Assembly: GCF_016772415.1 (NCBI RefSeq)
Contig: NZ_JAGSGD010000001.1
Location: 868,001-932,000, forward strand
Reading direction: 5' to 3'
Origin: Phenylobacterium glaciei
GTDB taxonomy: Bacteria; Pseudomonadota; Alphaproteobacteria; Caulobacterales; Caulobacteraceae
Length of the DNA: 64,000 bases
The notes under the pieces were generated by a model. It was not told where the DNA came from. It saw nothing but the letters and a program-made list of their open reading frames with translations, and made no database searches. This document shows positions 25,801 to 32,250 of this stretch, one piece after another; within the stretch, counting starts at the first letter, position 1, and each line of letters starts with the position of its first letter. A program made the position numbers and the translations under genes.

Positions 25801-25973
25801 TCACCGCCCAGCGCGCGCTGTCCCGGCTCGGCTACTATCAGGGCCCCACCGACGGCAGCGCCTCGGGCGCCCTCAAGCTGGCCGTCGCCGCCTACCAGCG
25901 CGACCAGGGCATGCAGGCCACGGGCACGCTCGATCCTCCGACGGTTTCCAAGCTTTCCGTCTTCACGCGGTAA
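22884..25973 (+). CDS. podJ: PodJ-like polar organizer (localization factor)
   Basis: 1029 residues from ATG 22884, which has GGAGAA 9 bases upstream; the longer open frame is rejected. Order of parts: a conserved N-terminal motif WSVKGIDPKAREVAKDLARR plus SGMTLGEWLNRMI (about 5-40); a long charged coiled-coil-rich region (about 115-515) with heptads such as QRSAQAIEKMGREV; a Pro/Glu-rich linker; one membrane segment (about 693-718); Sel1/TPR-like repeats (about 800-935); and a C-terminal peptidoglycan-binding domain (about 971-1025, SRLGYYQGPTDG). This is the architecture of Caulobacter PodJ, which recruits PleC and pilus/stalk factors to the flagellated pole. Length and order fit; the symbol is assigned on architecture. 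Confidence 0.8.
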   Translation: MSSGTPWSVKGIDPKAREVAKDLARRSGMTLGEWLNRMILEDEGPEEVTSETYFTERAADEDEVEPVRPEAFLAPAPREVFRDEPLRHDAPRTEAPRPQAPLRPPEPATRYEAPEHPADEIGRVTLALDRLTDRIEHSEGRAGLAISAVEHSVRDALSRIEIAERENVAVAARFEGAVDEARTEQTRLAERLRRVEGEAAGPRSAEALRALEQALGKVANHLYEGEARTRETLTALRERVDEVQTHGGGGDPTVVIEEVVSRVGDRLADAEARTAAAMEGLKDAFSSVDGRLRAVEGGASPALDRRLEQLAANLSSRVDAARGEIAQKLQVSAEGRFDRMERKLAEMSDHVRLAEQRSAQAIEKMGREVLTVADNLNRRVQATEHRSADAIETVGGEVARIAQAMESKLGRTDSVHAEALERLGAEIGRITEKLSERIANAERRSAQAIDDVGEQVARVTERMNQRSERASDDLVERIRQSEERTARMLEEAREKIDARLGESHRRLSEQVAAAPTVRAPIAKPEPLSPFGPDPFPSFGPAEGAAADPLARQAFSAPETGPDAPDGFPGQPFSSEPERPAFDAEDFEAADGFAPIGEHADEHQDEEPVEEVYEAPIGSNTVAAPPETGRPLSTREVIEQARAAARASVQNEGKGKRAKEPKTARPEKAAKVAKEPGTSLFSSFGARPKRRAGSSLQTALMVVGGAACLSLATASFMLMDGKPGGAPPKRVADALAAMNGGKSQEIMAAEADTTPFGDGPRVAIALSPQPIAPGTPPVADLAQRFATAAAAVEAKQAGGLDQLKAVASLGHAPAQFYLAKLYENGTGGVKKDLIEARRWTERAAEGGDPKAMHNLGISYISGAGGPKNSTTAAQWFRRAADLGLVDSQYNLAALYEQGLGVGQNAAESYKWYLVAARTGDGEARSSAQRVAAGLSPDARTVAERAAAAFRANTPNPSIAPATALAAGPASPTVVTAQRALSRLGYYQGPTDGSASGALKLAVAAYQRDQGMQATGTLDPPTVSKLSVFTR

Positions 25974-25996
25974 CAGCCCCGCCATAGAAGGCGACC

Positions 25997-26917
25997 TTGG
26001 ACCTCTATCTCCCCATCGCCGAAGTCTCGGTGAACGCGCCGCTCCTGGTGGCGCTCGGCGCCCTTGTCGGGTTCATCTCCGGGATGTTCGGCATCGGCGG
26101 CGGCTTCCTGATGACGCCGGTCCTGGTGCTGATGGGCATCCCGCCGGCCGTCGCCGTGGCCAGCATGGCCAACCACGTTGCGGCCTCCTCGACCTCCAGC
26201 GTCATCTCCTACACCCGCAAGCGGGCGGTGGATTTCCGCATGGGCGGGGTGCTTGCGGCGGGGGGTGTGGTTGGCGCGATCGTGGGGGTGGAGATCTTCC
26301 GCTGGCTCCGGCTGCTGGGCCAGGCCGACCTGGTGGTCTCGCTCTCCTACCTGCTCTTCCTAGGCGTCATCGGCGGCCTGATGCTGATGGAGTCGGTGCA
26401 GTCCATCCTGCGCCGCCGCAGCGGCAAACCGCCCAAGCCGCGCGGCGACCGCCGTCCGCCTTGGCTCTATGGCCTGCCGTTCAAGATGCGCTTTCCGCGT
26501 TCGCGGCTCTATATCAGCATCATCCCGCCGATCCTGCTGGGGGTCTTCGTGGGCGTCCTCTCGGCGATCATGGGGGTGGGTGGCGGCTTCATCCTGGTCC
26601 CAGCGATGGTCTACATCCTGCGCATGCCGGCCGGCGTGGTGGTGGGCACCAGCCTGTTTCAGATCATCATCACCACCTCGCTGACCGGAGTGCTGCAGGC
26701 CGGCCGCAACCAGACCGTCGATATCGTCCTGGCTACTCTCCTGCTGGTGGGCGGTGTGCTGGGCGCGCAACTCGGCGCCAAGGCCTCTTCGCGCTTCCGG
26801 GCCGAGGAGTTGCGCGCCGTGCTGGCCCTGATCGTCTTGGCTGTCGGCCTGCGGATGGGCCTGGGCCTGTTCTTCACGCCGGACGAGCCCTTCATCCTGA
26901 TGTCTGGGATGGGCTGA
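25997..26917 (+). CDS. TSUP-family (TauE/SafE) anion exporter
   Basis: 306 residues with two TSUP repeats, each opening with a glycine-rich helix (SGMFGIGGGFLMTPVL near 30 and AIMGVGGGFILVPAMV near 195), and about 8 membrane helices. The family moves sulfite, sulfonates or other anions across the inner membrane. The start is TTG 25997, chosen because no ATG or GTG gives the first helix. The last base of its TGA is the first base of the next ATG, so it is translationally coupled to the TIGR02186 gene. Confidence 0.87.
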   Translation: MDLYLPIAEVSVNAPLLVALGALVGFISGMFGIGGGFLMTPVLVLMGIPPAVAVASMANHVAASSTSSVISYTRKRAVDFRMGGVLAAGGVVGAIVGVEIFRWLRLLGQADLVVSLSYLLFLGVIGGLMLMESVQSILRRRSGKPPKPRGDRRPPWLYGLPFKMRFPRSRLYISIIPPILLGVFVGVLSAIMGVGGGFILVPAMVYILRMPAGVVVGTSLFQIIITTSLTGVLQAGRNQTVDIVLATLLLVGGVLGAQLGAKASSRFRAEELRAVLALIVLAVGLRMGLGLFFTPDEPFILMSGMG

Positions 26918-27699
26918 TGGCGCTCGAGATCCCCAGCCCCACGGCGCCCCAGCTCACCGCCTCGCCCGCCGCGGTGTCGGCGGCGCTGACGACGACCCAG
27001 GTGCGGGTGACCTCCGGCTTCCGGGGCGCGCGCATCGTGCTCTACGGCGCGGTCTTCGATCCCACCACCAAGCCCAGCGACGTGGTGGTTATCGTGCGTG
27101 GCCCGGAACAGCCGATCCGCATCGCCCGCAAGACCAAGGTGGCCGGGGTCTGGATCAACAGCCGCCCCGTGGTGTTCCGCGGCGCGCCCGGCTTCTACAT
27201 GACCGCCTCGACCCGGCCCCTGGACGACATCGCCGGCTTCGGGACCCTGCGCCGCCTGGGCGCGGGCATCGACCACCTGGCCATCAACGCCCCCTTCGAG
27301 CAGCACATCGAGACCCGCTACGGTGTCCGCGACGTGGTGGTGAGCCGGCTGGGGGGCGACTATCTGGACTGGCGCCGCGCCGTGGTGCGGCTAAAGGAGA
27401 ACGCTGGCCTCTACGACGCCGACGACAAGGGCGTGGTCTTCGTCGACAAGGACCTGTTCAAGGCCGAGATCGACCTGCCCACGGACGCTCCGATCGGCCA
27501 GTACCAGGCGCAGATCATCCTGTTCCAGGACGGCCAGCCGGTCTCGCGCAAGGTCCGATCCCTGACGGTGGAGAAGGCCGGGATCGAGCGGACTCTTTAC
27601 CTCTTCGCCCATCGTAGCCCATGGTTGTATGGCTTGGTCTCGATGGCCCTGGCGCTTGGCGCGGGCTGGGCCGCCTCGGTCGCCTTCCGGAGGAACTGA
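26917..27699 (+). CDS. TIGR02186 family membrane-anchored protein
   Basis: 260 residues: a beta-rich domain (about 20-225, RVTSGFRGARIVLYGAVFD, VVVIVRGPEQPIRIARKTKVAGVW) and one C-terminal membrane helix (about 236-256) with a basic end. This family is regularly found next to TSUP transporters in Alphaproteobacteria, as here, and is presumed to be a periplasmic partner. There is no clear N-terminal signal peptide at ATG 26917, which overlaps the transporter stop, so export is uncertain or the signal is atypical. Confidence 0.8.
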   Translation: MALEIPSPTAPQLTASPAAVSAALTTTQVRVTSGFRGARIVLYGAVFDPTTKPSDVVVIVRGPEQPIRIARKTKVAGVWINSRPVVFRGAPGFYMTASTRPLDDIAGFGTLRRLGAGIDHLAINAPFEQHIETRYGVRDVVVSRLGGDYLDWRRAVVRLKENAGLYDADDKGVVFVDKDLFKAEIDLPTDAPIGQYQAQIILFQDGQPVSRKVRSLTVEKAGIERTLYLFAHRSPWLYGLVSMALALGAGWAASVAFRRN

Positions 27700-27704
27700 C
27701 GCCT

Positions 27705-28157
27705 GTGATGGACGCCGAGACCTCCGCGCCCAAGCCGATGTGGGCCATCGCCCTGATCGGCCTGGCCGCCTTTCCGCTTTCCGCCAGCCTCTACGCCTAT
27801 GGTCCGCCGCAATGGTCGAGCCATGCGCTGAATGTGCTGCTGGCCTGGTCGGCGATCATGTTGGGCTTCCTGGGAGGCATCCGCTGGGGCCTGGAAAGCA
27901 GCCGCGAGGCGCCGCGCTGGCAGAGGCTGGCGGGGTCCATCATCTCGCCGATCGTCGGCTTTGGCCTGATCGTGGCTCGCGGCGACATCCCGACCTCATG
28001 GATCATCACCGGCCTGATGGGCGCCTTCATCGTCCAGTGGCTGTTTGACCATTCCGCGCCAGACGTGCCGGCTCGCTACCCCCGCCTGATGACGGTCCTG
28101 ACCCTGGGGGCCTCGGTGTCCCTGGCCATGGCCCTGGAACAGGCGATGAAGATGTAG
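27705..28157 (+). CDS. DUF3429 family inner-membrane protein
   Basis: 150 residues with about four membrane segments (15-38, 48-66, 85-103, 108-125 and a C-terminal one near 130-147), including the conserved GGIRWGLE typical of DUF3429. Start taken as GTG 27705, 10 bases after the GGAGGA that lies inside the end of the preceding gene; ATG 27708 is also possible. Third gene of the TSUP operon. Function unknown. Confidence 0.8.
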   Translation: MMDAETSAPKPMWAIALIGLAAFPLSASLYAYGPPQWSSHALNVLLAWSAIMLGFLGGIRWGLESSREAPRWQRLAGSIISPIVGFGLIVARGDIPTSWIITGLMGAFIVQWLFDHSAPDVPARYPRLMTVLTLGASVSLAMALEQAMKM

Positions 28158-28161
28158 GGGA

Positions 28162-28893
28162 TCAGTCCCCGACGACCGAGCGCCAGCCCACGGCGTGGAC
28201 GCGAGTCCCGCCCAGGGCGCCGCAGAGCGGGTCGCGGGCGAACAGTCCCGAAAAGGCCCGGTCGCGGATATTGAGGCCGCCGGCATAGGCGCCAAAGGCG
28301 GGAACCACCAGCCGCTCCCCGTCGGTGACGAAGCAGCGCCGCCGCACCGTGCCACGGGAGGCGGTGACCTTGGCGCAGGGGTGCAGGTGACCCGCCACCT
28401 CGCCGGGCTGTAACCCCGCCTGGGGTTCGTGGCGCAGCAGCAGGCCCGCCACCGTAAGCTCGTCGGCCACTTCGCCCGGCAGGGCGCGGGGGCCGTCCGC
28501 GTCGTGGTTGCCGATCACCCAGATCAGCCGGGTCAGGCCGGCCAGGGTGCGCAGCTGCTCGGCGTCGTCGGCCGCCAGCCGGTCCTCCGAGGCGCGATCG
28601 TGGAAGGTGTCGCCCAGCAGCACGACGGCGGCCGGACGGGTGGCCGCGATCTCGGCGGTCAGGCGGCGCAGGGTGTCGCGGGTGTCGTAGGGCGGCAGCA
28701 TCTGGCCCCGGGCGGCATAGGCGCTGCCCTTCTCGAGGTGCAGGTCAGCCACCACCAGCATGGCCTGCGCTGCGATCCACAGCGCCCCGCTGGCGCGCAG
28801 GGTCACCGCTGCGCCGCTGAGCGTCGTGCGCAGGCCGCCGCAGGGGCTGGGGGCCCAGTCATAGACGTGGCGGGGCTGGGCCAGCGCGCTCAT
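28162..28893 (-). CDS. pdeM: PdeM-type ligase-associated metallophosphoesterase
   Basis: 243 residues of the calcineurin-like fold: VVADLHLEKGSAYA (DxH motif near 49), VVLLGDTFHD (GD near 92), GNHD near 130 and GHLHP near 170, giving the complete set of metal ligands. PdeM is the endonuclease of the ligase-associated DNA damage response set. Start ATG 28893 overlaps the helicase stop by 4 bp (ATGA), so the two are co-translated. The ATP-dependent ligase and the Lig-associated exonuclease usually grouped with them are not in the window. Confidence 0.87.
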   Translation of the reverse strand: MSALAQPRHVYDWAPSPCGGLRTTLSGAAVTLRASGALWIAAQAMLVVADLHLEKGSAYAARGQMLPPYDTRDTLRRLTAEIAATRPAAVVLLGDTFHDRASEDRLAADDAEQLRTLAGLTRLIWVIGNHDADGPRALPGEVADELTVAGLLLRHEPQAGLQPGEVAGHLHPCAKVTASRGTVRRRCFVTDGERLVVPAFGAYAGGLNIRDRAFSGLFARDPLCGALGGTRVHAVGWRSVVGD

Positions 28894-31364
28894 GCGATGG
28901 CCTCGGCGATCAGGTCGCCTTCCGCCTCCGCCAGGATCATCTCGCCGGCCGCGCCGGGCGTCCGCTCCTTGCCGATCTCCAGCAGGATGGGCACGGAGAA
29001 GGGCGACAGGTGATCGAGCGCCGCATGGCGGATCTTGCCCTTGATGCGGGCCAGCAGCTGCCCCAGCCGCGCAACGTCCACCAGGCCGGTGGCCGCATCC
29101 TCGCGGGCGCAGCGCAACAGCAGGTGGTCCGGCTGGTGGCGGCGCAGCACGTCGTAGATGAGGTCGGTGGAGAAGGTCACTTGCCGTCCGGACTTCTGCT
29201 GCTCGCCTGGGAATCGCCGTTCGATGAGCCCGGAGATGATCGCACAACCCTTGAAGGCGCGCTTCATCATGAAGCTCTCCGACAACCAGGATTCCAGGTC
29301 GTCGCCCAGCATGTCCTCGGCGAACAGTTCGTCGAAATCGAGTCCGTCCAGCGGGTTCAGCGCCCAGACCGCCACCGCATAGTCGTTGCAGACGAACCCC
29401 AGGGGCGCGGCGCCCATCCGCTCCAGCCGTCGGGTCAGCAGCATGGCGAGCGTGGTGTGGGCCAGGCGCCCCTCGAAGGGATAGCAGACGATGAAGTTGC
29501 GCTTGCCCCTCGGGAAGGTCTCCAGCAGCAGCTCCTCCTCCTTCACGATCAGCGAGCGGTCCTTCTGGATCTCCAGCCATTCGCGCACATCGTTGGGCAG
29601 CACCTTCCAGTGGGTCTCGTCGAACATCAGCTCGCGGACCCGCTTGGCCAGGAAGGTCGAAAGCGCGAACTTCGAGCCGCCCCAGGAGGGCATCTTGGGG
29701 TCCTTGCCCATGGCCGGGCGCACCAGGACGTCCAGCCCCGTCACCGCCACCAGGGACCAGACCTGGCCGGCGAAGATGAAGGTGTCGCCGGGCTCCAGCA
29801 TCTCCACATAACCCTCTTCCACCTCGCCGATCTTGCGCCCGCCCTGCAGGCGCTTGCCCATGGCGATGCGCACGGCCAGCACGGCGGGCGACAGGATGGC
29901 GCCGACGTTCATCCGGTGGCGCTGGGCTGTGGCCTGGTCGCGCACCCGCCACAGGCCGTCCTGGCCCTTCACGATCCGACGGAAGCGGTCATAGGTCTTG
30001 AGCGCGTAGCCGCCGGTGGAGACGAAATCCACGACCTGTTCGAAGTCTTCCCAAGCGAGATCCCGATAGGGCCCTGCGGTGACCAGTTCGTCATAGAGCT
30101 TCAAGAGGTCGAAGGGTTCGGAACAGGCGCAGCCCATGACGTGCTGGGCCAGGACGTCCAGCGCGCCAGTTCGCGCCGCGTCGCCGTCGAACCGGTTCTC
30201 GGCGATGGCCTCGCGGGCGGCCTGACACTCCAGCATCTCGAAGCGGTTGGCGGGCACGAAGAGGGCGCGGCTGGGTTCGTCCAGCCGGTGGTTGGCCCGC
30301 CCGATTCTCTGCACCATGCGCGACGCGCCCTTGGGCGAGGCCAGCTGGATGACCAGGTCCACGTCCCCCCAGTCGATGCCGAGATCAAGCGTCGAGGTGC
30401 AGACCACAGCGCGCAGCTCGCCTCGCGCCATGGCCGCCTCCACCTTGCGCCTCTGCTCGGCGGCCAGGCTGCCGTGGTGCAGGGCGATGGGCAAATCGTC
30501 GTCGTTCAGCTTCCAGAGTTCCTGGAAGGCGAACTCGGCCTGGAAGCGCGTGTTGACGAAGACCAGCGCCGTGCGGGCCTGCTTGATGGCCTCATAGACC
30601 TCCGGCATGGCGTGCTGGGCGGTGTGGCCGGCCCAGGGCACCCGGCCCTCGGCCAACAGCATGTCGACGATCGGCGCCGCCCCGGCGGGACCACGCACCA
30701 GATCGACCTGGTTCTCCAGCTCCGGCGCCGCGCAGCCCAACCAGCGGCGGATCACATCTGGATCATCCACGGTCGCCGACAACCCCACCCGGCGCATCCT
30801 GGGCGCGAAGGTCTGAAGGCGGGCCAGGTCCAGGGCCAGCAGATCGCCGCGCTTGGAGGCATGGATGGCGTGGATCTCATCGACGATGACGCAGGCCAGG
30901 TCCTCGAAATAGAGCCGCGCGCCTTCCCAGGCGCAGAACAGGGCCAACTGCTCCGGCGTGGTCAGCAGGATGTCCGGTGGCTTGATCCGCTGCCGCTGGC
31001 GGCGCGCCTGGCCGGTGTCTCCGGTGCGGCTCTCGGCCACGATGGGCAGGCCCATCTGGAGGATCGGGGCCATCAGGTTGCGCTCGACGTCGACCGCCAG
31101 CGCCTTCAGCGGCGAGATATAGAGGGTGTGGATGCCGCGCGGCGTATTGGCCTTTGGGCGCTCGGCCAGCTCGATCAGGCTGGGCAGGAAACCGGCCAGG
31201 GTCTTGCCGCCGCCGGTGGGCGCGATCAGCAGGGCGTCGCGCCCGGCGCGGCTCTTGGCCACCATCTCCAGCTGGTGTTCGCGCGCGCTCCAGCCGCGGG
31301 CCGCAAACCAGTCCGCGAACCTCGGGGGCAGGAGGGGAGGGGCGGCGCCCGCGTCTTCGGCCAT
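28890..31364 (-). CDS. Ligase-associated DEXH-box helicase (Lhr family)
   Basis: 824 residues, the usual size. RecA-like domain 1 has Walker A APTGGGKT (48-55) and DEIH (162-165); domain 2 has the HHGS...R and QRIGRANHR motifs. The winged helix and C-terminal Lhr domain follow. It should translocate on DNA with ATP and act with PdeM in repair. A GTTC-N7-GTTT motif resembling the alphaproteobacterial SOS box lies 18 bases upstream of the start, which suggests LexA control. Confidence 0.92.
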   Translation of the reverse strand: MAEDAGAAPPLLPPRFADWFAARGWSAREHQLEMVAKSRAGRDALLIAPTGGGKTLAGFLPSLIELAERPKANTPRGIHTLYISPLKALAVDVERNLMAPILQMGLPIVAESRTGDTGQARRQRQRIKPPDILLTTPEQLALFCAWEGARLYFEDLACVIVDEIHAIHASKRGDLLALDLARLQTFAPRMRRVGLSATVDDPDVIRRWLGCAAPELENQVDLVRGPAGAAPIVDMLLAEGRVPWAGHTAQHAMPEVYEAIKQARTALVFVNTRFQAEFAFQELWKLNDDDLPIALHHGSLAAEQRRKVEAAMARGELRAVVCTSTLDLGIDWGDVDLVIQLASPKGASRMVQRIGRANHRLDEPSRALFVPANRFEMLECQAAREAIAENRFDGDAARTGALDVLAQHVMGCACSEPFDLLKLYDELVTAGPYRDLAWEDFEQVVDFVSTGGYALKTYDRFRRIVKGQDGLWRVRDQATAQRHRMNVGAILSPAVLAVRIAMGKRLQGGRKIGEVEEGYVEMLEPGDTFIFAGQVWSLVAVTGLDVLVRPAMGKDPKMPSWGGSKFALSTFLAKRVRELMFDETHWKVLPNDVREWLEIQKDRSLIVKEEELLLETFPRGKRNFIVCYPFEGRLAHTTLAMLLTRRLERMGAAPLGFVCNDYAVAVWALNPLDGLDFDELFAEDMLGDDLESWLSESFMMKRAFKGCAIISGLIERRFPGEQQKSGRQVTFSTDLIYDVLRRHQPDHLLLRCAREDAATGLVDVARLGQLLARIKGKIRHAALDHLSPFSVPILLEIGKERTPGAAGEMILAEAEGDLIAEAIA

Positions 31365-31381
31365 CCCTGCCCCTATAGCAT

Positions 31382-31396
31382 GTTCCCGTTCCGTTT
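31382..31396. promoter_or_regulatory. SOS-box-like motif upstream of the Lhr-type helicase
   Basis: GTTCCCGTTCCGTTT fits GTTC-N7-GTTC, the LexA operator of Alphaproteobacteria, with one mismatch in the last half-site. The identical 15 bases occur upstream of the DinG-like gene at 36025-36039. Operator role is inferred. Confidence 0.5.
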
Positions 31397-31416
31397 CACG
31401 CGCAAAGGCGCGTCGG

Positions 31417-32184
31417 TCAGGGCCTAGCGGGCGCCTCCGCCTTCGCGCCGCTCATCTGCGGCACATAGAGTCCCGTGGCGAACTTGGCGGCCATGCCCTC
31501 GACGCGCATCCGTGAGCCGTACTGGGCGCAAGGGTCGGGCTTGGCGAGCTTGATGGGCTTCCTGTCCTTGGCGGTCATGGCCTTGGCGGCGGCGTCGGCG
31601 AAGGGTTCGGCGAACTGCAGGGCGTCTCCGATCCGGCTGAGGGAGGGATTGTCGGTCCCCACCGCCATCCCCTGCCGTGTCCAGGTTATGGCGGCCAGTT
31701 GCTGGCCGTCGGCGCCCACCATCTCGGCCTCGACGCCCAGGCCACCCAAGGTGCCGGGCGCGCGCAGGCCGATGGGACCGGGGATGAAAAAACCAGCCGC
31801 CGCCGAGGCCGCCGAACTCATGCGGCCCGTGGGGCGCACATGGCTGAGCACGGCGCGCACCTTGGCGTCGGCGGCGCCGTCGGGGGCGGCGATCTCGTAG
31901 CGTTCGGATAGTTCGAAACAGAGTTGCGCGTCGATCTCCCGCAGCAGGGTCGTGCGCTCGGTCGGCGTCATCCATTCAGCGGTGTTCTTGGCAACCAGGG
32001 TGGGCGCCAGCGCGACCCGGCCCACCCTCTCCAGCCCCGCCTCGTCCTTGCGGTCAGATACGCTGGCCCGCACCGCGTCCGGCTTCGCCGCCAGGCCGTC
32101 ATAGGTCGATAGCATCCCGGTTTGCCGGGTGGGGGTGCTGCAGGCGGCGAGCGCCAGGAGCGGCAGGACAAGCAGGAACTTCAT
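31417..32184 (-). CDS. DUF3313 family lipoprotein
   Basis: 255 residues with a clear lipoprotein signal (LLALAAC, Cys 15). The mature part carries the DUF3313 pattern: an early GMLSTYDGL, a central LSERYEIAAPDGAADAKVRAVLSHV and a Gly/Pro-rich ...GGLGVEAEMVGADGQQLAAI segment, as in periplasmic lipoproteins anchored to the outer membrane. Function unknown. Ends close to the helicase start; transcription may continue into it. Confidence 0.8.
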   Translation of the reverse strand: MKFLLVLPLLALAACSTPTRQTGMLSTYDGLAAKPDAVRASVSDRKDEAGLERVGRVALAPTLVAKNTAEWMTPTERTTLLREIDAQLCFELSERYEIAAPDGAADAKVRAVLSHVRPTGRMSSAASAAAGFFIPGPIGLRAPGTLGGLGVEAEMVGADGQQLAAITWTRQGMAVGTDNPSLSRIGDALQFAEPFADAAAKAMTAKDRKPIKLAKPDPCAQYGSRMRVEGMAAKFATGLYVPQMSGAKAEAPARP

Positions 32185-32250
32185 GAGGCAATCCGGCGGC
32201 CGCGTTCGGCCAGGTCCCAGGCAAATGGGTAGCTCCCCCGGAGGTTCCTG

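Noticed and set aside
28162..29952. 596-residue frame extending PdeM upstream
   Set aside because: The upstream part is an out-of-frame reading of the helicase gene; ATG 28893 with the 4-bp overlap is the true start.
29010..31427. 805-residue plus-strand open frame opposite the Lhr-type helicase
   Set aside because: Antisense shadow with biased composition (His/Gln/Gly) and no domain; the minus-strand frame has all helicase motifs.
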